The notes under the pieces are model-generated. The model was not told where the DNA came from. It made no database searches and saw nothing but the letters and a program-made list of their open reading frames with translations. From the NCBI GenBank assembly GCA_020064725.1, contig JAGTWJ010000003.1, positions 1,364,001 to 1,428,000 on the forward strand: a stretch of 64,000 nucleotides of DNA, written 5' to 3'. Origin of the DNA: Drechslerella dactyloides. Taxonomy: Eukaryota; Ascomycota; Orbiliomycetes; Orbiliales; Orbiliaceae. Both the position numbers and the translations under genes were made by a program. Below are positions 13,301 to 23,900 of the stretch, in pieces; the stretch's first letter is position 1; each line of letters begins with the position of its first letter.

Positions 13301-16049
13301 CCGATCCATGTCCAGCGGTCAGAGCAAACCAAAGTTTTCATTGGCACTGCTGGCCATGGATGTTTTTCGACCCATGCATCGGGTTTTCTCTGATCCACAG
13401 GTTCGAGAAACAGAACCGAGGGATGAACCAGTGGATTGCTGCGGGGCTCTACCCGAAGCGTTCTCCACAGCCGGAGGAAGTCGTCCTGCCAGCCAGTTTG
13501 CTTGCGCATGCTCGCTGTTGTCTATACCGATTGCAGCCCGGTCAGACGACGCTAGTTCCATGCCTGCTGGCGTACGTACTGTGACCGTGCACATTAGGGT
13601 CTGGTCGATGCCGTGCCTGTCAGCGGGCTGACTGCACCGAAGGATTTGATCGATTCGTTTCTGGCTATTAAGCCCCCGATTGCTAACCAACCAGATGTGA
13701 CATTGCCGTCATCATTATGCGTGGATTCGCTATCAACGTGGAAGTTGCCGTGGGAGGAGTGCAAGATGGCGGTAGGATCTTTTAGCGTCCGTGGCCGTAC
13801 ATGTGGTACGTACCTCTCCAATGTGCTGTACCTGCTCTCATGCAGCCGGAGATACAGTACATGTACATCTGGACTGGCGGACTGACACGCATACATGAGG
13901 TACACCCGAGCATCGTTCCAAGATCTAGAGCCAACACCACAGGGCGACAAGCCAGCTTTTGCTTTCGCTTAGCCGGCGCACGGGCTGGCACACTTGGTTC
14001 CGATGTGTCTCAGATGCTTCCCTGGTCGTCAGGCGATGGCATTCTGCCGCTATCTGATGCGGAAATGCGTGCGTCTGGATCGTTCCTTTTTGCTCGCTGT
14101 CACCTCGAAATTTGAGATTTTCGCTCAGCCGCCGTCCGACCCTCCTCGCGAAATTTGCAAAGTTTTGGATGGTTGTAACGGGCACTAAAGACTCGAAGTT
14201 TCGCTCAAATCGGCCTAGTATTGGCGTCGGACGACGTCTATTCTCGGGCGGACGATGCAGCCTTTTGGTCGCTTCTGTTGGTTTTTGATCCAGTTTGGAT
14301 GAAGCTCGGGCGGCCGGATGATCCTGGAGGCCTTGGGAGGAATTCTTGACCGGGAACAGCAAGGAGGGTGGAGAGCCTTGCATCTGTGCATTCATTCCGA
14401 AAGGACATCCCGATATCCCTCCCTTCCTCCCTTCCTCCTCCTCGTGATCCATCCAACATTCCTGAGAGCTGCATTGAGAGGCCCAGCCGCCCGACGAGCG
14501 GCCAACCAGCCAATGAGCGAAGCCAGCAACCTTCGCCGACTGCAGCGATTGGACACTCGGCAGGATATCAAACGCTCTGAATGTCTTGAACTGTTTGCTC
14601 AACAGGGTGCTCTAGTTAGATAATGGGACCGTGAGCAGAAATCTTAAGCAAGGCAAGGCACACGCACATACATCGAAACAGCCATTCACACAAATAATAC
14701 ATCATGCATCACAGACATGCAATACTCTCAGACCCCATTCTGATAACTGCAAGACAGCAAGCTCTTAAAATGACCAAGTCGAGTTGAATTCGCGCCGAAA
14801 ACCAACCACCGGTGGGACGACATGCTGGTTTCTGTCCAATTCGCGGTCCGACGAAACCCGATGGCTTCGACTTTGCCGTTCAGCTTACCTGTCTACCCGC
14901 TGCTCCCTTCCTGAATGAGTCGCATGGGATAAGAATGTCCAATGATATTAGAAAAGCAAATAACGTTATACGCAGCACAACCATGGGACCCTCTTTTTAA
15001 CACTCCCTCGCAATCGCTATAATTTCTTATTAATTTAGGAACGCGCCTGCGGTGTCCTCGCTGCGTGCGAGTTATCGATGCTACTCTCGCTCTGATTGGT
15101 GGATGTTTTTGCGCTGACGGCTGCCCCTTCAACTTTCGCGCTGTCGCACGCTTGAACGTCAGATATAATTCCTCCACAGATCGTGCGTGCGTGCGAGCGA
15201 GCGGATCAATTTACCTGGTAACTAGCACTTGATCCGAGCGAGGATTTTAACCTTTTCTTTAGACGAGCACCATGTCAAAAGTCAGGCGGGCGTATGAGGA
15301 ATGCGGAAAAAAGAAAGTCACATATTTTGAGGGTCTGCTTCTAGCTTGCTTGCAAATGACCCATGCCCATGCTGATATCGTGGTTGCAATATTGCGGGAT
15401 AATATACTTTAGTTTTGATGTTGGCGTATATTCCAAACTTCTTTGCATGTTGTCCGTAGTAGGAAATATATTTCTGTCATGTTGGAAAGCTCCTCCAGGA
15501 ATATTTCGATAGCCTACCAACCTCCAGCCCCTATTTACAGTCAAAACGTAATACATATCTGCAATATTAATGTGTATGTACAGGAAATCGTCATCAAGAG
15601 ATCAAGAAATTCCCCATTCCGTCCACGGTCCGTTCGTTCATTCCCCTCAGGATTGTTGATTCGCCTCCCATCCCGTGGCGACCCCTTGCCAGCAAGGGTC
15701 ATGTTTGATGGTTGCAGAACCAACTTATTTCACCGTCGAGGGGCTATGACAACTACCGCCCTCGGTACCAGCAATCATGGTCGTTAGTTTGCCGGAAGCG
15801 GGCGATTTGTCGACTCATCCGCTCAAAGTTTGGCTGCACGGGAGGGGGTGGTTCGGCACAAGGCACGGGACGCATCGTCACCTCAGCTCCTCCAATCGGG
15901 GATCTGGGTAGACACAGGCGCTCCCTGGCGGCGCAGCAATCACACCTTCTTGAAGACGGTTTATTTCTCTTTTCAGATGCGGGCTGCTCCTTCATACATG
16001 CCAGGTGGTGATAGACTCCGTACGTCCTGCGTCACACCTGGCTACCTAG
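10387..16049. other. Gene-free region between vosA and coq3
   Basis: No credible protein gene was found on either strand. The first few hundred bases should hold the vosA 3' UTR; T-rich tracts occur near 10680 and 10790-10830. Short simple repeats occur (A tract at 12430-12444, GCTC repeats near 12586-12610, a CCTT/CCTC tract near 14418-14445). The longer open frames here have no motif and no family resemblance. A non-coding RNA cannot be excluded. Confidence 0.6.
12430..12444. repeat. Poly(A) tract
   Basis: A run of about 15 adenines directly follows a GAGA-rich stretch. It is an isolated homopolymer in gene-free DNA with no associated gene. Confidence 0.75.
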
Positions 16050-17012
16050 TTATTGCATGTCACGGCGCACTCCGAAGAAATAATTCCCAATATGCTCGCT
16101 GCCCTTCACAGCCTTCCAGCCAAAGCCGGGAACGTAAAGGCAACCCATGCTGAGCATCCCCTGCGCTCCCCAGCCGGGTTGCTTTTCGAAGAACGCACGC
16201 ATCTCATTCTCGTTGATGTACTTGTGCCAGTCGTGCGTGCCCCGCGGGACAATTCGCAGCAGATCTTCCGCGACCAGCTTTGTTGTAAACCAGCTACTCC
16301 ACGTCCGCGCGATCGTGCTGAGTACAATCCAGCCTCCGGGCCGCACGTGCCGCATACAAGATTGCAGGAATGCGGCCGGGTACGGCACGTGCTCGACGAC
16401 CTCGAACAGCGTGAGCAGGTCGACTTGATGATCGGACGGGTAATCATCGATGGTTGAATTGATGTATTGCAATTTTCCGGTGAGTGTTGGGTCTTTCTTG
16501 GCGTGGGCTCTTGCGACAGCGAGGATTTGCTCGGACGGATCGAGGCCGACGACGTGGGAGGTCTCTGGCAGTCGCGCGATCGACTCCGAGAAGATGCCCC
16601 CACCGCATCCGACGTCCAGGACTCGGAGGCCCTTAGAGAAGGGAGATTCTCCGCCACCGGCATCGGCGGTAGCGGATGTGGGGTGCATTTGTAGACAGTG
16701 TTTTGCAAAGTTGATTCTCATGGGGTTCATGAGATGGAGTAGTCGGGAGGGACCTTGTGCGTCCCACCATGTTGATGCGAGGGCATTGAAATGTGACAAT
16801 TCATCGGGATCAACGGCGCCCCGGCTGCCCGTTGTGGAGTTCCCAGCCTCTGCCTTCCTTCGGTATGCTGATGTAGAGATGCATCTTGCATTCTGTGAGG
16901 AGAATTTCTGGATCGCGCGATCGATGTTGGATGGCGAGAGTCGTGGAGCTCTCTGGACAGGCTCGAGGGAATGGAGCAATGGTGCGCCGATCCGTAGCGA
17001 CCGTCGCAGCAT
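16050..17012 (-). CDS. coq3: Ubiquinone biosynthesis O-methyltransferase, mitochondrial (Coq3)
   Basis: A single uninterrupted exon of 320 residues. Coq3 uses S-adenosylmethionine to methylate both ring hydroxyls during ubiquinone synthesis, as part of the CoQ synthome on the matrix face of the inner mitochondrial membrane. SAM motif I (VLDVGCGGG) lies at about residues 131-139. Other family marks are FNALASTWWD, the post-motif DPS near residue 178, LTLFEVVEH, RPGGWIVLSTI and the C-terminal YFFGVRRD. The first 60 or so residues are basic, Ser-rich and low in acid, as expected of a matrix presequence. The frame stays open seven codons further upstream, but only to a TTG, so the ATG at 17012 is taken as the start. 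It is divergent from the repeat protein at 17731, sharing a 718-nt intergenic region. Confidence 0.93.
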   Translation of the reverse strand: MLRRSLRIGAPLLHSLEPVQRAPRLSPSNIDRAIQKFSSQNARCISTSAYRRKAEAGNSTTGSRGAVDPDELSHFNALASTWWDAQGPSRLLHLMNPMRINFAKHCLQMHPTSATADAGGGESPFSKGLRVLDVGCGGGIFSESIARLPETSHVVGLDPSEQILAVARAHAKKDPTLTGKLQYINSTIDDYPSDHQVDLLTLFEVVEHVPYPAAFLQSCMRHVRPGGWIVLSTIARTWSSWFTTKLVAEDLLRIVPRGTHDWHKYINENEMRAFFEKQPGWGAQGMLSMGCLYVPGFGWKAVKGSEHIGNYFFGVRRDMQ

Positions 17013-17730
17013 TTCTGGGAGACTGTAGCCCAAGCTGTCTGGATGAGGCGCTTACTATGTGCCAATTGCGGGTGTGGCGGCCATGGAATGAATGGGGATT
17101 TCGCGGTCTCAACGTCGACACGGAGCCAAGGGTTGCACAAGAATGAAGCGCCTGTAGTACTATTTGATATCACGTGGTATTTGTTGCATTATGTAACGCA
17201 ACGCAGTTCAACGTCAGAGCAACACACACCGCGTGGGAGGATGGGGGTGTGGCACGAGCATATATGAGTTCCTATAAGATTGTGCAAACCCGATAGGGCC
17301 TCGGATTGACGGCTTAATAATCTCACGATGGTTGTGAAGCTGTTGTCGAAGCCAGATTTATATTGACGTGTGTATGAGAGCCTTTTAGAGATGGGCGCGG
17401 CCATTTGTGTCGTGCTGACAGGCCCGTCGCCCACAGATCGTTGAGGGAAAAATAAAAATCTAGCTCACGAACACCTAGCAACAGTCACGCTCGGCGGTGA
17501 TTCCCACAATCGATCCCTCATTTATTTTTCGACTGACAAATACCTCCCTCTCCCCCATCTACCGCCCTTCTCTTCCATCCATCAAATAAACACTCCTCAA
17601 TCAACCATCATACGATCACGACTTCCTTGCAAGTCACCGCCCCTCACGACTGCAAGCACTCTACTCATATCCGTCGATCCTCCTGGATACTGTTCTCATT
17701 CCTCAATTCTCATTTAAAACAATAGCAACA
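17013..17730. promoter_or_regulatory. Divergent intergenic region, coq3 / repeat-protein gene
   Basis: This stretch separates two divergent start codons, so it must carry both promoters. The last 250 nt before 17731 are pyrimidine- and CA-rich with few ATGs, typical of a fungal leader. No TATA box or named operator can be assigned with confidence. Confidence 0.5.
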
Positions 17731-19449
17731 ATGTCGTCGATACGTATGGAACAGCGGGGCGGGCGCTTTTTTCTCATCAAGTCCAAGTCACCATCCGATG
17801 GTGCCCCTCCTCCATCTGCCCCTCCTTCTACCGCAGTATCAATGGAACCACCCAGCCAAGCCGGTGACTCGGCCATTACGGCATCCTCCGGCATGCCCGA
17901 CATGGAGACCACATCTAAGGTTCCCAGCAAAGATTCAAAGTCAATTTCATCAGCGTCGTCGAACGAAACCGGACGTCCCAAGTCACCTCTCGTCCGTCGA
18001 CGCGCAGCAATAAATCCTTCAAAGGGCAAGGTCAAGGTCATCTCCAAGCAAGAGCCACTTGCCGGTCCAAGCAACCGAGAATCTCCTTCCGGAGTTGAGC
18101 AAGAAGAAATGGCGCCCGCTGTCAACGCTACGGAGAGCCAACCACAATGTAAGCTGCTTCATCCCCCGGAGTCTTGTAACTTAAGATGAAGTGAACAAAC
18201 TTCAAGAGCACGTACAATTCTAACAGATAGCATAGGTCCGAATAACCAAAACAGCTCTGTCTCTCCCGCCGTATCGAAAAAGCGAAAGCGAGCTTGTGCA
18301 GATAGTGGTCCGCCAGCTGCCGAAGAAACCGAAGGGCCACCGCCGAACAAGAGAACCAGGCGCACTCGACAACCAAGCGCAAAAGCCCTTGAAGCTCAGG
18401 AAGTCTCACAACAACCAAGCACAAACCCCCCCGCAGTTCCCCAAGCTTCACAACAATCGGGTGAAAACCCCCCCACAACTCAGCGAGTCACACGAAAGAG
18501 AAGTGCAAAACCCGCTACAGTTGAGCAAGCCACACAACAGGAAAGCGCAAAACCTCCTAAAGTTCAACGAGCGTCTCGACAACCAAGCGCAAAACCTCCT
18601 GCAATTCCAAAAGCCTCCCGACAGTCGAGTGCAAAACCCCCTACAGTCCCAAAAGCCGCACAACAATCGAACGCAAAGCCTCCTACAGCTCGACGAGCCA
18701 CACGACAAGGAAGTGCAAAACCCACTACAAAGACTCAACAAGCAAGCGCAAAGCCCACTACAGGTCAGCGAGCCTCACGGCAATCAAGCGCAAACCCCCC
18801 TGCAGCTCAGCGAGCACGACAAGCAAGCGCAAGAGCCACTTCAGTTCAGCGAACCACACGACAGCCAAGTGCAAGGGCCACTCCAGCCCAACAGGCCAGA
18901 CGACAGCCAGCCTCAAGAGCTAGAGCCCGTCAAGCCCAACAATCCCCTGAGCCTTTCAGCTTCGCTGCGCCGAGTCCACAGCCTCTGAACTCTACGCCAC
19001 CACAAGAGAACCGGGACGCAAACGCCCCTCTTCCCCTCGACGAAGAAGGCTACGAATGCGATATCGAGATGACGGACGATAACCCACCGCAGCTCAGACT
19101 CCCGCCGGTCGTCGAAGTTCCCAGCTACGAGGGAACTCCCTCCTCGGCGACGGCAACCGGGGCGGCTCCGACCGCGATCTCTGAGCCTGCGACTACGCTC
19201 GTCCTCCCCAATGAGGAGGAGCTCTTTGCGTCGCGTCTCCTCCTGGGCTTCAGGTATTCTAACCTCCCACAGCCCGAGCGCACCGTGTTCGTCGACGACA
19301 TGTTGCAGGACTGGGCGGACGACATGCAGGATCGTCTGCCCGACTACGTGCTCCCCAGACGGGTTGAGCAACATCTCGAAGAGCATCGCCTTCGAAAGGC
19401 CCAGGCTCCGGCTCCGGCCGTTGAGCCAAAGGGCCCGACTGGAGCCTAA
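17731..19449 (+). CDS. Unrecognised basic repeat protein, probably nuclear
   Basis: Two exons, 17731-18148 and 18227-19449, give 546 residues. The intron acceptor could also be at 18235, which changes only the first residues of exon 2. I do not recognise a family. The N-terminal third is Ser/Pro-rich and disordered. A basic SKKRKR stretch near residue 156 looks like a nuclear localisation signal, followed by NKRTRRTR. Residues about 200-375 are some twelve degenerate copies of a 14-residue unit resembling (S/T)RQxSAKPPTxxxA, strongly basic and rich in Ala, Lys, Pro and Ser, like histone H1 tails. The last 150 residues are acidic and non-repetitive and end in a helical-looking segment (FASRLLLGFRYSNLPQPERTV region) that could be the conserved part. 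The charge pattern suggests a chromatin or nucleic-acid partner, but that is inference only. Confidence 0.75.
18400..18930 (+). repeat. Degenerate 42-nt coding tandem repeat
   Basis: About twelve imperfect copies of a 42-nt (14-codon) unit lie inside the second exon of the repeat-protein gene. The best kept core is CAAxxAAGCGCAAAACC. Two units are shortened, by about one and three codons. Because the unit is a multiple of three and lacks stop triplets, a second plus frame (18296-18988) is also open across the array. Confidence 0.8.
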
Positions 19450-20997
19450 GCTCCATCACTTTTCTTTTTTCCTACTACTCGTCATGTCTTTCATTTACGG
19501 CCTCTGTGGCGCCACGTAGCTCTTTCCGGCGGGCCAGAGAGGCCTCATACTTTTCCTTTCAGGTTACTATCCTTCATGTTATCATAAGCTCAGGGGCATG
19601 GCAATGCATGGCTTTTTTCTTTACATATCTCAAGTAATGCTCTCTCCAATAACGTAATATCTCGACCTCTTGATCATAAAAAATCTTTTCCTTCATTCTG
19701 GAATCCATTGGCCACCTCCTTAACAGTCCGGAGGCCAGAAATTTAGAGCACCACACCAAAACATTTCGATAAATTTTCGCTGCGTCAACGACGTCGAGTC
19801 GTACGATATTGATCCTAACCAATGATTTGCGGAGCCACTGATTCCAATTCATTTAGACGTCTTCTCTGATTCTGTCTCGTAACTCGAATGGTTTCTAGGA
19901 CAATCGTCCTCCTTTATCGGGGTCTTCTTTTTCCAATTTTTGTCATTTAATCATCAACTTTGCGTGTATTATAAGCTATAAGAGGATCTAGAACTCCTGC
20001 TCCGCAGTCCCAAGGACACTAGCTGGCTGGCTTTACATTACAGTCTAGGTTTTTTAAATTGATTTTTCATACGATAGATTACGCCTTGAGCTTGTGCACA
20101 TGCGATCGAGCGGTCCTCGCATGCGGCATATCATCTGCCTGTATAACTACTATATCAATCAGATCTTTTCACAACCAAGCTAGGGGCATTTATCTCCTCT
20201 TTATCATTGATATCAATATGTCTAAGACCAGCAGAACTGTGGCCGTTGCAAGATCGCGGCCTTTCATTAATATACCTCAGCTTAAACGTAGGAAAAGGTA
20301 GCAAGCTGTACCTAGTGAATAAATACTAAAAAAAGGAAATATGCAATATACAAGAAGGAACGTATATAAAGAAAGAAAACCACCCTTCACTGCTCTGCTG
20401 GCGGAAGAGAACCAGCACCGTAAGGACAGCAAAAGCAAAGAAAACACCATATCTGCCATAGCTATGCTGATGCATCGTATATAACCATGATCTTTTGTCC
20501 AACAGCCGCCACAACCTCTCACATTCTTAGGAATTTCGGACAGCGCAAAGGCCGTATGTATAACGATCAAAGAATAAACAAATATAAGACAAATGGTAAA
20601 AACGGCGGAGGCTGAAAACCTGAACGAAAACAGAGAAGCAACAATAGTAGAAAAATAAGACAAATTAAACAGGACGAGCACCAGCAACCGGTCCGAATCG
20701 TTGGATGCGCGCCGCTCTCCTGTCCGCATTATCAGACGGGCGTTTCCATGTCTGAAGACTATTCGGAGCATCCCCCGATATCATCTGCTCAAACTCCTTA
20801 GATGGCAATTGCTGCTGGCAGGCATCAGGTGGTGACGTCGAGGAAGATCGTGCTCCATCGACCGGTGGCTTGGAAGATTGCTTAAGCGCAAAGGAAGAAG
20901 GCGTCGCTGGCAGAGAGTGGGATTCCTATTTGCCACTCCCTTCCTTCTGGCTGGGATCCGGCTGTTGTGGTTTCTTCAGTTCAGTTGAACGGGCGTA
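19450..20997. other. Convergent intergenic region, repeat-protein gene / mlp1
   Basis: Both flanking genes end here, so it should hold two 3' UTRs. It is AT-rich. The longest open frame (20277-20771, minus, 164 codons) is hydrophobic mainly because the minus strand is T-rich, and it has no recognisable family. Confidence 0.55.
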
Positions 20998-23900
20998 CTA
21001 TTCCTCGCTCTTCTGCCGCTTCGTCGGATCGTCGTTATCTGCGACCTCTCCATCTTCTCTTGTGCGTTTGTTATTGCCGGCGCCAGGGGTGAACGCACGA
21101 GCATGAGCGTTCAGCAACGGTTGAGGGACAGCCTGTCCGGGGACCGGGATGCCGGTGGGTGGCTGCTGTGTCTGGTGGGGCTGCGGGACGATTCCGGCTG
21201 CGGGACCACCTCTGCTCAATCTCTGGCCAAAGGCGCCGCGTCCGCCAGCTCCACCTCTCGGCAGTTGTGATTGTGGCGGTTGGCCCTGCGGACCAGCTCC
21301 GAATACGGGCTGCATGCTCCCAGGCTGCGGGATGCCGGTTGGGACGTTCGGCAGGCCTCCCCGGCCAACGTTGAACGCCCCACGTACGGCTCCACCTCCA
21401 CGGGGAATGCCAGACTGCATGTTACCGCGGATGCTCTTCATAACGCCAGGGCCACCTTGGTTACCTCCGGGCATTTGAGGCTGCGGAATCCCGCTCGGTT
21501 GCTGGATCTGAGGTTGCTGAGGTTGGCCGTGGGCTTGGGCACCGAAGGCAGGAGCGACCTGCTGAGGAGTAGGTTGACCAAAAACCGGCGCGGGTTGAGT
21601 TGGCGTCGCAGCTCGTTGCATGATGCCAAAGGCAGGCGCCATAGGAGCGCCAGGCTGGGGTATCTGGCTCGGTGGCGGTTGCGCAGGCGAGGATTGAAGA
21701 GTAAGTTGAGCACCAGGGGTACCTTCAAGCGCTTTGACTCGTTCCGTCAAGTCCTTGTTCTTCTTTTCGAGCATGGAGACCTGAACTCTGGTTCTCATTT
21801 GCATTTCTTTACGGCCGGATTCCCTCGCGGTCTCAATCTTCTCCGTCAATTCCTTCTCTCTAGCCTCCATTTCGGCCGCGTGCTTTTCCTTGAGGGCGTT
21901 CACTTCGGCTTCGTTGGATTCGCCAGAGGCGGCGGCGGCAGCGGCAGGGGCTTCAGTCTGAGGCTGTTCGGGGTTATCTTTCTTGGCAGCCTCCAGCTTT
22001 TCCGCGTATTCCTTCTCGAGTTTTTCCTTGTGCTGAGCGAAACGTGCCTCGACATTCTTCTTGATAATCGACTTCATGTTCTCCTCGTGACGCTTCAGCG
22101 CAGCTTGGGTCGACTCGAGTTTCTTTTCCAAATCCTCAGATTTAGCAGCCTGCTCTTGCTCGATCGCGGTGACCTTATCCTGAGCGGCCGCGAGCTGCGT
22201 ACGAAGCTGGGCCTCGACTTCAGACGGTTCAGCGGAGGGCGGTGGGGCGCTGGCTTGGTCGGCAGCGGGGGCTTCGGCCTTCGCAGCCTCAACACTGGCC
22301 TGCAGTTCCGTAACTTGAGTGGTGAGTTGCGTGTTAACAGCCTGCAGGTCTGCAGTCTCCTTCTCTTTCGCGGCCTTCAACTCCGCAATCTCCTTATCCT
22401 TCGCGGCCGTCATCTTTTGCACGTGGTTGCGCGCACTCTGGGTGAACTGGTCGCGGAGCTTCTTCTTCTCGTCCTCGAACTTTTGCTTCTCCTCGGCTAC
22501 ACGCTGCTCTATGACCGACTCGTCAACAGGCGCAGGGGCGGTCTGCTGGGCGGCGTTGGCGGCAATGTTCGCCTCGATCTGTGGCATCCTCTCCGCCAGC
22601 CGTCGCTCGACCTCTGCTTCAACTTGTTCGGCGGACATAGCCGGAGCTTCAGCTGTCCCTTGCTGCGCGCTAACGGAAGCCAGTTGTGCCTCCAGATTAG
22701 CCACCTGTGCGCGAGCCTCTTCCAGTCGTGCATTGCACTCGGCCTGTTTCGCATGTTAGTTTGGCTTGTATAGAATAAAGGATATGATTAATCCACGTAC
22801 CAGAGATTGCGTGAGCTGCAGCACCTGGGCCGCCTGCTCCGCCTGCTGGGTCTTGTATTGCTGCTCCAGTGCCGCCTTCTCCGCCTCGAAGGACGACCGC
22901 AGCTGGTTCAACGCTTCCTCAGAGCTTGCAGACGCGGAAACGGCCGCCTGTGCCTGTTCGAGAGTCTGCCGAAGTTCAGTGATCTCTGTCTTCTGCTGCT
23001 CGATTTCCTTACGGCGAGCAGCGAGCTTCTCTTTAGTATCATTCACAAGCTTGTCCAGGCGACCTCTCCATCTCGCTGTCTCCTTCTGGATCGCATCTGC
23101 CAGTTCGGCATTCTTCGCCTCGAGCTCGGTTTCCTTGGCTTGTAGCTGCTCTTGTGTCGTGACCAGTTTAGTATTAGCCTCCTCCAGTTGTCCTTGCACC
23201 GACTTGAGCTCATCCTTGAGCGCCTCGAGCTCAGCCGGGTCGATTCTCTGTTCATTCAACGTGATATTAGTACCGCCCTAGTGAACCGTGAAGACAGAAT
23301 AGGGGACTCACATCGTATTTCTGTAGAATCTGATTGGTCCGTGCCTTCCATCGCTCGTTATCCTCCTGAAGTAACTTCATCTGTCCATCCTTCACCTCAA
23401 CATCGCCTTCGAGCATCGTGATCTTCTCCTCCAACGGCTCAATCTTAGCCTTGAGATCGGCAGCCTCCTTGCGGAGTTGGTCTGCCGTGGAAGCAAACTT
23501 GTCGCGCTCGGCACGCAGAGTGGTATTGCTCTCCCGGATGACGGTGAGCTCGCCCATCTTCTGCTTGATTTCCTCGTTCTGCGCTGCGAGACGCATGGAC
23601 TCGGATTCCTTCGCACGCTCTTCGGATAAGGTGATGCGGACCTCGTCGAGTTGTTTCTTGGTGTGGTCGAGCTGCACCTTGATTCTCTTGGCCTCCTGCG
23701 TCTGGAGCTCCAGTTGAACGTCGACAATTTCCTTCTCGCGGCGCAGGTAGGTGATGACCTCCCGGAGTTCTTCCAAAGACTTGTCGGAGCTGGCGATTTC
23801 CAGTTCTCCGATGGCACGCTCACGATCCTTCTGAAGGTCGGCAATCTGCTGGCTGACGACCTCGAATTGGTCATGGACGAGCCTGTTCTGCTTGGTGAGG

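Noticed and set aside
18296..18988. 230-codon alternative open frame over the 42-nt repeat
   Set aside because: Tandem repeats in multiples of three without stop triplets open several frames at once. The frame that continues to a conserved-looking, non-repetitive C-terminus and starts with an NLS is the other one.
20277..20771. 164-codon hydrophobic open frame on the minus strand
   Set aside because: It starts with ATG and predicts three membrane segments, but the T-rich strand alone explains this. It lies in the 3' flank of mlp1 and shows no family resemblance.
21271..22773. 500-codon open frame on the plus strand inside mlp1
   Set aside because: This is the antisense shadow of the Gln/Glu/Lys-rich coiled coil, read as Leu/Phe/Ser. 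The sense frame joins five other exons with conserved splice sites.
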